Positions 30,103 to 35,634 of a stretch of 35,634 bases of DNA are shown in pieces. A model generated the notes under the pieces. It had not been told where the DNA came from, searched no databases, and was given only the letters and a program-made list of their open reading frames with translations. Origin of the DNA: CAYIVF01 sp964366875 (GTDB taxonomy: Bacteria; Patescibacteriota; Minisyncoccia; Minisyncoccales; Staskawiczbacteraceae); NCBI GenBank assembly GCA_964366875.1, contig CAYIVF010000004.1:1-35634 (forward strand), in the 5' to 3' direction. Each line of letters begins with the position of its first letter. Position 1 is the stretch's first letter. Made by a program: the position numbers and the translations under genes.

Positions 30103-31148
30103 TGAAAAAACCGTTAAACTATTCTTTAATAATAGTTTTTTGTTTGGGGTACCTTTTGGGTCTTGCCTTTTTGTTGCCCCACGAATCACTTGCTGCTCAA
30201 AATAGTTTAGAGAAGATATTTTATATGTCGCAGTTAAAAGAAAAAGATGGCATTGAAAGCTTAAAAAAGAATGCAGATAAAATTGATATTTTGGCCCCTC
30301 AATTTTACGGCGTTTCTGCTAAATTAAAACTTGCTGGCGGGCTTGATGCTCAATTAAAAAAAATAATAAAGCAAAAAAAAATTAAGGTTATGCCCTTGGT
30401 GACCAATGCTGGTTTTAAGCAGGCCATAATTCACAATTTATTGCTTTCTGAAAGCGCGCAGGATGCAGTTATAAAATCTCTTGTTACCGAGGGAAAAAAA
30501 GAAAAATATATTGGGTGGCAGTTTGATTTTGAAAATATAAGTTATTTAGACAAAGATTTATATTCTGCTTTTGTTGAAAAAGCCGCAAAGTCGTTAAAGG
30601 AAAACAAATTAATTTTAAGCGTTGCCGCAGTGTCCCGGAGCGTTGATTACGAAGACACAAATGCTTTTAAAAATTGGGGCGGAGTTTTTGATTATGCCAG
30701 GATTGCCAAAGCAGTTGACTTTGTAAGTTTAATGACATACGACGATCCCAATTCTGTGGGACCCGTAGCGTCATTGCCCTTTATCAATAAAGTTTTAAAT
30801 TATGTGAAAGATAAAATCCCGCCTGAAAAATTGTCTTTTGGCGTACCTCTTTACTATTGGGGCTGGAGCACAGATCCTTTTAAAAAAATAACAGCTAGTG
30901 GCACTTACAAACGATTTTTGTATATAGGGTCTAATTTTCGCCACGACTTGGGTTTTGACGAGGTTTTGGGCGCGTCTTGGCTTTCATATTTTTGGCAAAA
31001 TAAACAATACTTGCTTTGGTACCAAAGCAAACAAAGTTTTGAAAACAAATTGGATATCATAAAACAGAATAGTTTCAGAGGTTTCTCAGCTTGGGTTTTG
31101 GGGGTTGAAGACCCTGTCATTTGGAGCGTTTTAAGCAAGGCGCGTTGA
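30102..31148 (+). CDS. Secreted GH18-like glycoside hydrolase (YaaH/SleL-like catalytic motif)
   Basis: 348 residues from ATG 30102. A longer frame to 29994 would run through the tRNA and is rejected. Signal peptide at about 1-32 (ending ESLAAQ). The GH18 barrel shows the catalytic-strand motif GWQFDFENIS with E144 as the acid, plus FVSLMTYDD and LSFGVPLYYWGW. These match the GH18 branch seen in spore-cortex and peptidoglycan-active enzymes. Expected to cleave N-acetylglucosamine-containing glycans outside the cell. Probably translated from the same primary transcript as tRNA-Ser. Confidence 0.9.
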   Translation: MKKPLNYSLIIVFCLGYLLGLAFLLPHESLAAQNSLEKIFYMSQLKEKDGIESLKKNADKIDILAPQFYGVSAKLKLAGGLDAQLKKIIKQKKIKVMPLVTNAGFKQAIIHNLLLSESAQDAVIKSLVTEGKKEKYIGWQFDFENISYLDKDLYSAFVEKAAKSLKENKLILSVAAVSRSVDYEDTNAFKNWGGVFDYARIAKAVDFVSLMTYDDPNSVGPVASLPFINKVLNYVKDKIPPEKLSFGVPLYYWGWSTDPFKKITASGTYKRFLYIGSNFRHDLGFDEVLGASWLSYFWQNKQYLLWYQSKQSFENKLDIIKQNSFRGFSAWVLGVEDPVIWSVLSKAR

Positions 31149-31171
31149 AGTTTTGTAAAAATTGGTATAAT
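31145..31171 (+). promoter_or_regulatory. Promoter of the DUF4446-infB-rbfA unit, near-leaderless
   Basis: TTGAAG (31145-31150), 15-nt spacer, extended -10 TTGGTATAAT (TATAAT 31166-31171). ATG at 31182 leaves a leader of about 4 nt. It shares TGGTATAATATAAC with the rsmA promoter. Confidence 0.62.
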
Positions 31172-31181
31172 ATAACCCATT

Positions 31182-31661
31182 ATGGATACAACAATTGCTT
31201 TTTTAATGCTATTGGCAGCAACAGCTGCAGCTCTAGTAATTTTAAACGCTTTTTTGCTTTGGTATTTTTATGCCGCTAATAAAAAGATAGATGCCCTGTT
31301 AGAAAAAGGAAAGATAAAGAGTTTTAAAGATATTTTTTTATCGCAAAAGGAGAAGAACGATAATTTAGAGGAAAAATTAAAAGAAGCATTTTTAAAGATT
31401 AAAAATTTAGAAGCTCTTTCTGAAAAAACCATACAAAAGACGGGAATTGTAAGATTTAATCCTTTTAACGAAATTGGCGGGAACCAAAGCTTTGTTGTTG
31501 CTCTATTAGATGCTCAAAATAACGGTTTTGTAATTTCCAGCCTTTTTGTTAAAGATGGAAACAGAGTATATGCTAAAGCAATAAGAGAAGGAAAATCAGA
31601 CTATTTATTGTCTGATGAGGAAAGAGAGGCTATAGAAAGGGCGATAAAGCCTAAAAAATAG
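31182..31661 (+). CDS. DUF4446 membrane-anchored protein
   Basis: 159 residues. N-terminal membrane helix (about 5-30), a charged coiled coil (about 34-85), then a small domain with GIVRFNPFNEIGGNQSFVVALLD and NGFVISSLF, the pattern of DUF4446. Function unknown. It is the first gene of a likely unit with infB, 7 nt downstream. Its start codon lies about 10 nt after the -10 box, so it would be read from a near-leaderless message. Confidence 0.85.
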   Translation: MDTTIAFLMLLAATAAALVILNAFLLWYFYAANKKIDALLEKGKIKSFKDIFLSQKEKNDNLEEKLKEAFLKIKNLEALSEKTIQKTGIVRFNPFNEIGGNQSFVVALLDAQNNGFVISSLFVKDGNRVYAKAIREGKSDYLLSDEEREAIERAIKPKK

Positions 31662-31668
31662 TATAAAG

Positions 31669-33195
31669 ATGACCAAAAAACCAGATAAAAAAGAAAATAT
31701 TGCGCACAGGCCGCCAGTAGTGGTTGTTTTGGGCCACGTAGACCATGGAAAATCTTCTCTTTTAGAGGCTATCAGAGATTTTAAGATAACCTCAAAGGAG
31801 TCGGGTGGCATCACTCAGCACATCGGAGCCTACGAGGTGCAAGAAAAAGGTAAAAAAATAACTTTTATTGACACGCCCGGACACGAGGCGTTTTCTGCGA
31901 TGAGGGCCAGAGGGGCTGAAGTAGCCGATATAGCATTATTAGTTGTAGATTCTGCTCAGTCGGTACAACTCCAAACAAAGGAGGCAATAACTGCAATAAA
32001 AAGAGCAGAAATTCCAATGATAGTTGTGTTAAACAAGATTGACTTGCCCACTGCTAACCCAGAGAAGATTAAAAGAGAGCTTTCTCAAATTGATGTTATT
32101 GTTGAATCAATGGGCGGGAAGATTCCATCTGTTGAAGTCTCGGCAAAGGAAAAAACAGGAATCAATGAGCTATTAGAAATGATTTTGTTGGTAGCTGATA
32201 TGCATGATTTAAGGCCAGAAACAGGTGTGCCGCCAGAGGGTTTGATTATAGAGTCGTATATGGATGGTTTAAAGGGACCTGTAGCAACTGCGATAATTAA
32301 AAAAGGTATTTTAAGAAAAAAAGACATAATTGCCACAGATTTAGCTTTAGCTAAAGTAAAATGCCTGCGTGATTTTCAGGGCAAAGAAATTGACGAGGCA
32401 TACCCTTCCCAGCCAGTGATTATTTTAGGGTTTGAAAAAGTCCCGGCAGTGGGAGAGAAGTTTAAGAGCTATAAAACAACCGAGGAGGCGTCAGCAAAGT
32501 TAAAAAAAGAAGAGCCAAAAAGAGAAATAGGGTCAACAGTTCTTGATTTGGACCCGAATAAAAAAGTATTTAATATAATTCTAAAAGGAGATGTTTTCGG
32601 TTCTTTGGAAGCGATTGAGGCTATGTTAAAAAATCTGCCTCAGGATAAAGTTATTTTACGTATTTTGAAAAGCGAGGTCGGCGATATTAATGAATCGGAT
32701 GCCAAACTGGCTGAAATGTCCCGGGCTGTGATTATTGGCTTCAGGGTGGGAATAAGTCCGGCAGTTGCTCAGCTACTTAGAAAAAATCTTCCAACTGGCG
32801 GAGAAAAAAAAGTAAGAATCAAAACATTTGATATAATTTATGAGCTTATACAGGATGTAAGGCAGGGGCTTGAGAAATCCTTGGAGCCGGAGATAATTCG
32901 CAATGATATTGGCAAATTAAAAACACTGCTCGTTTTCTGGGGAGAAAAAAACAGGCAGATCATTGGCGGTAAAATAATAGAAGGCGAACTTAAGAAAGGT
33001 TTAAAGCTTGATGTTTTGAGGAACGAAGAAAAAATCGGAACCGGTAAAATAGTTAATCTTCAGCGCGACAAAAAAGACATAGACAAGCTTTCAAAGGGCG
33101 ATGAAGCAGGCATTTTGTTTGAAGGAAACGTAAAAATTGAAAAAGGGGACATCCTGCTCGCCTTTACCGAAGAGCGAAAAAAAGGCGAATTGTAA
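31669..33195 (+). CDS. infB: Translation initiation factor IF-2 (short form)
   Basis: 508 residues, much shorter than E. coli IF-2 (about 890) because the N-terminal region is absent; the protein opens almost directly with the GTPase domain. G1 GHVDHGKSS (22-30), G3 DTPGHEAF (68-75), G4 NKIDLP and G5 SAKEKTG are intact, followed by domains II, III and the C-terminal fMet-tRNA-binding domain. IF-2 places initiator tRNA and joins subunits. It is separated from nusA, its usual partner, by about 14 kb. A long hairpin links it to rbfA. Confidence 0.97.
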   Translation: MTKKPDKKENIAHRPPVVVVLGHVDHGKSSLLEAIRDFKITSKESGGITQHIGAYEVQEKGKKITFIDTPGHEAFSAMRARGAEVADIALLVVDSAQSVQLQTKEAITAIKRAEIPMIVVLNKIDLPTANPEKIKRELSQIDVIVESMGGKIPSVEVSAKEKTGINELLEMILLVADMHDLRPETGVPPEGLIIESYMDGLKGPVATAIIKKGILRKKDIIATDLALAKVKCLRDFQGKEIDEAYPSQPVIILGFEKVPAVGEKFKSYKTTEEASAKLKKEEPKREIGSTVLDLDPNKKVFNIILKGDVFGSLEAIEAMLKNLPQDKVILRILKSEVGDINESDAKLAEMSRAVIIGFRVGISPAVAQLLRKNLPTGGEKKVRIKTFDIIYELIQDVRQGLEKSLEPEIIRNDIGKLKTLLVFWGEKNRQIIGGKIIEGELKKGLKLDVLRNEEKIGTGKIVNLQRDKKDIDKLSKGDEAGILFEGNVKIEKGDILLAFTEERKKGEL

Positions 33196-33202
33196 GCTGC
33201 GG

Positions 33203-33256
33203 AGAGGCCCGACCTCCCCGAAAACTTTCGTTAAGATTAAAGGAGGTCGGGCCTCT
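33203..33256 (+). repeat. Inverted pair of family-B units; hairpin over the rbfA ribosome-binding site
   Basis: A 15-bp perfect stem (AGAGGCCCGACCTCC with its complement at 33242-33256) closes a 24-nt loop. Each arm also holds the GAGG-CCCGA-CCTC core of the hairpins in rsmA. The right arm contains AGGAGG at 33241-33246, just before the TTG at 33256. Confidence 0.8.
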
Positions 33257-33615
33257 TGAAAGCTTTTACGATGACAAATCGTATTGAAAAAGTTAATTCG
33301 CTTTTAGAGCATGAAATAAGCAAGATTATTTTGAAAGATTTTGATTTTTTTCCAGAGATTTTAGTAACCCTAACGCGAGTTGATACAACGGCGAATTTAA
33401 TTGAAGCCAAAGTCTATATTTCTGTGTTTCCAGACAAAGAGGCAGATAAAATTATAGTTGCATTGAATAAAAATGTTTTTAATATTCAGCAAAAAATTAA
33501 CAGAACATTAAGAATGCGTCCAGTGCCAAAAATCAAGTTTGTTAAAGACGAAATTATTAGTCGTGCAGGTAAAATTGAAGCGCTTTTAGGCCAGTTGAAA
33601 AAAGAGGAGAAATAG
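33256..33615 (+). CDS. rbfA: Ribosome-binding factor A
   Basis: RbfA aids late 30S maturation by binding helix 1 and the neck region of 16S rRNA. The family pattern is visible: RIEKVNSLLEHEISKII, a beta strand LVTLTRVDTTANLIEAKVYIS, and RMRPVPKIKFVKDE at the C-terminus. Two starts are possible: TTG 33256 (119 residues), 9 nt after AGGAGG; or ATG 33271 (114 residues), which gives the usual family N-terminus but has the AGGAGG too far away. I list the longer form because of the Shine-Dalgarno; the shorter is equally likely. It follows infB and its RBS lies in a hairpin. Confidence 0.92.
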   Translation: MKAFTMTNRIEKVNSLLEHEISKIILKDFDFFPEILVTLTRVDTTANLIEAKVYISVFPDKEADKIIVALNKNVFNIQQKINRTLRMRPVPKIKFVKDEIISRAGKIEALLGQLKKEEK

Positions 33616-33633
33616 GGTAGAATAAGAATAAAA

Positions 33634-33707
33634 GGCGGCGTGGCGAAGATAGCTAACGCATTGGTCTGCAAAACCAATATACATGAGTGCAAATCTCATC
33701 GCCGCCT
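33634..33707 (+). tRNA. tRNA-Cys (anticodon GCA) with A18/G55 elbow
   Basis: Acceptor GGCGGCG/CGCCGCC, discriminator U73 (a Cys identity element), anticodon loop CTGCAAA. T-loop TGCAAAT and D-loop GATAGCTAA instead of the usual GTGGTTAA. No CCA. Confidence 0.93.
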
Positions 33708-33725
33708 CAAATTTGATATATTTTT

Positions 33726-33809
33726 GCCGCGGTGGTGTAACAGGTAGCCACGAGGGATTTAAAATCCCTTGATCGTAAGATCGTGTGGGTTCGATTCCCA
33801 CCCGCGGCA
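33726..33809 (+). tRNA. tRNA-Leu (anticodon TAA)
   Basis: 84-nt class II tRNA with acceptor GCCGCGG/CCGCGGC, anticodon loop TTTAAAA, variable arm GATC-GTAA-GATC and normal T-loop. 18 nt after tRNA-Cys. Confidence 0.95.
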
Positions 33810-33894
33810 CATGAGTTAAAATTTTTTTAAGAAATGATCTCCTAAAAAGGATTTAATAAAGGTCGAAAAATTAAAATTTTAACAAAAATAAAAA

Positions 33895-34674
33895 ATGAAA
33901 AAATTTGCTTTAGTAAGTTTAATTGGACTGCTTCCGGTTTTTATTGGAATAGCGGTTGCCGAAGCTCTTGTATTTGTTCCTGCCCAAGTCGCGCCTTCTG
34001 GCGTTGCTATTTCAGTCCCAGATGTTGCAGTAAACAAATCCCCGGCTTTAGAGCCCCTAGAACCCGGGACATTAGAGAGAATTGTCTTTATTCACTACGC
34101 CAACGGCAAAGTAGTTGCCAGCGCCAAGGCGCCGAGCTGTTATAAATTATTGGGCGTTAAATGGAAGTCATTACCAATAAGTTATGTAGTTAATCCGGGG
34201 GTTGAAGCAATGGTTTCAGGAGCGATTTTTACCAGCAATGAAACCTGGGATGCAGTTACATCTAAAGAACTCTTTAATGATAATTATTCTTTAGATGCCA
34301 CTGCTAATTGGGACGGTGACTACCCAGACGGCCGCAACGAATATTCAATGGGAAATTATCCTCAATCTGGGGTGATAGCCGTTACCGTTATTTGGAGCGG
34401 AATACCAATTGGAAGCAAAGGAAGACAAATTATAGAATTTGATGTGCTTTTTGATACAGATTTCACTTGGGGAGACGCTACCGTGAATACAACAGTAATG
34501 GACTTGCAAAATATAGCTGTTCACGAATCAGGCCACGGAATTGGTTTAGGTGATATTTATAGCTCAAACTGTTCAGAGGTTACCATGTATGGCTATTCTA
34601 GTTACGGAGAGACCGAAAAGAGAACTCTCGAGCAGCCGGATATTACCGGCCTTCAAAAGATGTACGGACTCTAA
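33895..34674 (+). CDS. Secreted matrixin-like zinc metalloprotease with Asp third ligand
   Basis: 259 residues. Signal peptide at about 1-23. The zinc motif is H210-E211-x2-H214-x2-G217-x2-D220, then a Met-turn at M231 (MYGYSSYGE). In matrixins (M10) the third ligand is His; Asp at this place is known from snapalysin-type metzincins. The N-terminal 80 residues are Pro/Val-rich and could be a propeptide, though no cysteine-switch motif is obvious. A short C-terminal helix (QPDITGLQKMYGL) matches the end of matrixin domains. Secreted endopeptidase. Ends in a convergent terminator. Confidence 0.88.
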   Translation: MKKFALVSLIGLLPVFIGIAVAEALVFVPAQVAPSGVAISVPDVAVNKSPALEPLEPGTLERIVFIHYANGKVVASAKAPSCYKLLGVKWKSLPISYVVNPGVEAMVSGAIFTSNETWDAVTSKELFNDNYSLDATANWDGDYPDGRNEYSMGNYPQSGVIAVTVIWSGIPIGSKGRQIIEFDVLFDTDFTWGDATVNTTVMDLQNIAVHESGHGIGLGDIYSSNCSEVTMYGYSSYGETEKRTLEQPDITGLQKMYGL

Positions 34675-34690
34675 AACCTAAGGGCACCAG

Positions 34691-34733
34691 AAAACAAAAA
34701 TCTCCTTGGCTTCGCCAAGGAGATTTTTGTTTT
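34691..34733. terminator. Family-A hairpin acting as bidirectional terminator
   Basis: A 20-bp perfect stem built around the TCTCCTTGGC / GCCAAGGAGA core with loop TTC, extended by A-rich and T-rich arms. It lies between the convergent protease and 3D genes, with a T-run after the stem on each strand. Confidence 0.9.
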
Positions 34734-34739
34734 TGTAGT

Positions 34740-35234
34740 CTAGTTTTCTAAAACTTCTATGTAGGCTGTTTTTACCCCGAAGTTTACAGCAAGGTTTTTA
34801 CTTGGAAACCAAATATCAATATGGTAGTTGCTTTTCTTTTTATTCATTCTATCTTCTACAACAAAGACTTTGTTACCATATAGTCCTGGAATTTTGATAT
34901 TTGTTCCAAAGGGCAATAGGTTATTAGCGACTATACCATCTTTTACACTTTTTCCAGAGGCAGTTATAAAGGGGGTATCGTCTGTTTCCTCGGGAGTGCT
35001 TGAATAAGCAGTAATTACAACCTTTATAGTTTTAACAGCTGTTTGGACTACTTTTCTGCCAGCTTTTCCTACAGTAAGCGTACTGTGGGTATCATTAGGA
35101 AAGTCAGCATTGGTTGTTTGGGGCATGATTATCCCCAAAAGGAATATACTGACTATAATACCTGCAATTATAGATATAGAGCTAATTAGGGGTGTTTTTA
35201 CCCTCAAAATAGCATTGTTTATTAATGTATTCAT
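34740..35234 (-). CDS. 3D-domain (Asp-Asp-Asp) cell-wall protein
   Basis: 164 residues. An N-terminal membrane/signal helix (about 15-40) and a linker are followed by a 3D domain: VITAYSSTPEETDDTPF, IVANNLLPFGTNIKIPG, VFVVEDRMN and IDIWF, with the three characteristic aspartates. The fold is that of RlpA/MltA-type peptidoglycan lytic enzymes and resuscitation-type proteins. It likely acts on the cell wall. A strong promoter precedes it and its Shine-Dalgarno lies in a small hairpin. Confidence 0.9.
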   Translation of the reverse strand: MNTLINNAILRVKTPLISSISIIAGIIVSIFLLGIIMPQTTNADFPNDTHSTLTVGKAGRKVVQTAVKTIKVVITAYSSTPEETDDTPFITASGKSVKDGIVANNLLPFGTNIKIPGLYGNKVFVVEDRMNKKKSNYHIDIWFPSKNLAVNFGVKTAYIEVLEN

Positions 35235-35240
35235 AATAAA

Positions 35241-35256
35241 ACTCCTTCTCAGGAGT
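35241..35256 (-). promoter_or_regulatory. Small hairpin over the Shine-Dalgarno of the 3D gene
   Basis: On the minus strand ACTCC / GGAGT forms a 5-bp stem with a 6-base loop. AAGGAG overlaps the 3' arm and is 7 nt before the ATG. Confidence 0.5.
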
Positions 35257-35264
35257 ATACACCT

Positions 35265-35293
35265 ATAATAGCATTTTGAAGGGCTCTTGTCAA
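35265..35293 (-). promoter_or_regulatory. Promoter of the 3D gene
   Basis: Minus-strand perfect TTGACA (35293-35288), 17-nt spacer, TATTAT (35270-35265). Confidence 0.8.
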
Positions 35294-35337
35294 GGATTAC
35301 AATACAAAGCAGAAAAACCTGTCAAGTGGCGAAATTG

Positions 35338-35409
35338 AGCGGGTGAGCAGAATCGAACTGCCGTCTTAACCTTGGCAAGGTTACATAATAGCCACTATAC
35401 GACACCCGC
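35338..35409 (-). tRNA. tRNA-Gly (anticodon GCC)
   Basis: Acceptor GCGGGTG/CACCCGC, anticodon loop TTGCCAA, normal TTCGATT T-loop and GG in the D-loop; no CCA. It contrasts with tRNA-Gly(TCC), which has the altered elbow. Confidence 0.94.
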
Positions 35410-35416
35410 TTGATTG

Positions 35417-35489
35417 TGCCGAGGGTGGGAATCGAACCCACGACCTTTTCTTTTTCAGAGAAACGCTACTACCACTGAGCTACCCCGGC
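35417..35489 (-). tRNA. tRNA-Phe (anticodon GAA)
   Basis: Acceptor GCCGGGG/CCTCGGC, anticodon loop CTGAAAA, standard T- and D-loops; no CCA. Seven nt upstream of tRNA-Gly(GCC). Confidence 0.94.
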
Positions 35490-35506
35490 TCGTATAAATT
35501 TTTTTG

Positions 35507-35578
35507 TGGACGGCATAGGACTCGAACCTATAACCTTTCGGATGTAAACCGAATGCTCTGCCATTGAGCTAGCCGTCC
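35507..35578 (-). tRNA. tRNA-Val (anticodon TAC)
   Basis: Acceptor GGACGGC/GCCGTCC, anticodon loop TTTACAT, standard T- and D-loops; no CCA. First of a Val-Phe-Gly tRNA run on the minus strand. Confidence 0.95.
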
Positions 35579-35612
35579 ATGGTGCTCTATTCTTAAAATA
35601 GTTCGAACATTT

Positions 35613-35633
35613 TTTGCCGCTGCAGGCGGCAAA
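35613..35633. repeat. Palindromic hairpin at window edge
   Basis: TTTGCCGC / GCGGCAAA 8-bp stem with a TGCAG loop. Not followed by a T-run; role unknown. Confidence 0.5.
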
Positions 35634-35634
35634 G

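Noticed and set aside
33586..33810. Minus-strand frame over the tRNA-Cys/tRNA-Leu region
   Set aside because: It is antisense to two tRNAs and the rbfA end; such frames are typical artefacts.
1..35634. CRISPR array or prophage
   Set aside because: No regularly spaced direct repeats of CRISPR size, no cas, integrase, capsid or terminase gene are visible. The repeats are palindromic hairpins or AT heptads.
1..35634. TGA recoding to Gly as in Gracilibacteria/Absconditabacteria
   Set aside because: Intact genes such as the HD hydrolase (end 15402) and the GH18-like gene (end 31148) end in TGA, and housekeeping genes have no internal TGA.
35613..35634. GC-rich hairpin at the window end as a terminator
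   Set aside because: Neither strand shows a T-run after the stem.

Overview
The window looks like a chromosomal piece of a Patescibacteria (CPR) genome, most likely from the Parcubacteria side. I infer this from gene content and style: low GC, short spacers, a minimal IF-2 without the long N-terminal extension, T4SS-pilin-like two-helix proteins, DUF5671, DUF4446 and DUF4015 proteins, a small RsmA, tRNAs scattered singly or in pairs with mostly no encoded CCA, and short AT-rich heptad repeats. TGA is used as a normal stop, so the Gracilibacteria/Absconditabacteria recoding is excluded. No rRNA, CRISPR array, insertion sequence or phage is visible.

Layout. 1-3447: two secreted or surface genes, a Cys-rich protein cut by the window edge and a pilin-like N-terminus joined to beta/gamma-crystallin-like repeats. 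3455-5541: divergent rsmA and a LysM-M23 endopeptidase. 5597-9946: a minus-strand RNA-metabolism unit, rpsO - NYN nuclease - pnp - coiled-coil protein - DksA/TraR. 10049-10621: tRNA-Arg, a pilin-like gene and tRNA-Lys on the minus strand. 10697-16380: cca, tRNA-Pro, tRNA-Ala, a small membrane protein, an ABC exporter, an HD hydrolase and DUF5671. 16582-19826: nusA and the H+-translocating pyrophosphatase. 19827-21333: a run of small, frameshifted gene remnants around one intact NYN gene. 21334-24837: tig-clpP and rny. 24886-25717: four tRNAs and a cupin. 25810-29917: a DUF4015 glycoside hydrolase, a zinc-ribbon protein, HtrA, tRNA-Arg and two small membrane proteins. 30014-33809: tRNA-Ser fused head-to-tail with a GH18-like gene, DUF4446, infB, rbfA, tRNA-Cys and tRNA-Leu. 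33895-35578: a secreted matrixin-like protease, a 3D-domain protein and three tRNAs.

The housekeeping genes cover translation (rpsO, nusA, infB, rbfA, rsmA, cca and 15 tRNAs), RNA decay (pnp, rny, two NYN proteins), protein folding and turnover (tig, clpP, htrA) and membrane energetics (hppA). Several secreted hydrolases (M23, DUF4015, GH18-like, matrixin-like, 3D) point to remodelling of its own or a host's cell wall.

The most unusual signals are: (1) four tRNAs in which the nearly universal G18-U55 elbow pair is replaced by A18-G55; (2) two families of small palindromic hairpins that appear in frame inside rsmA, as a terminator, in a leader, and as hairpins holding the Shine-Dalgarno sequence of the next gene; (3) a tRNA-Ser whose CCA end shares its A with the ATG of the next gene; (4) promoters whose -10 box lies only 9-13 nt before the start codon; (5) a pilin/crystallin fusion.
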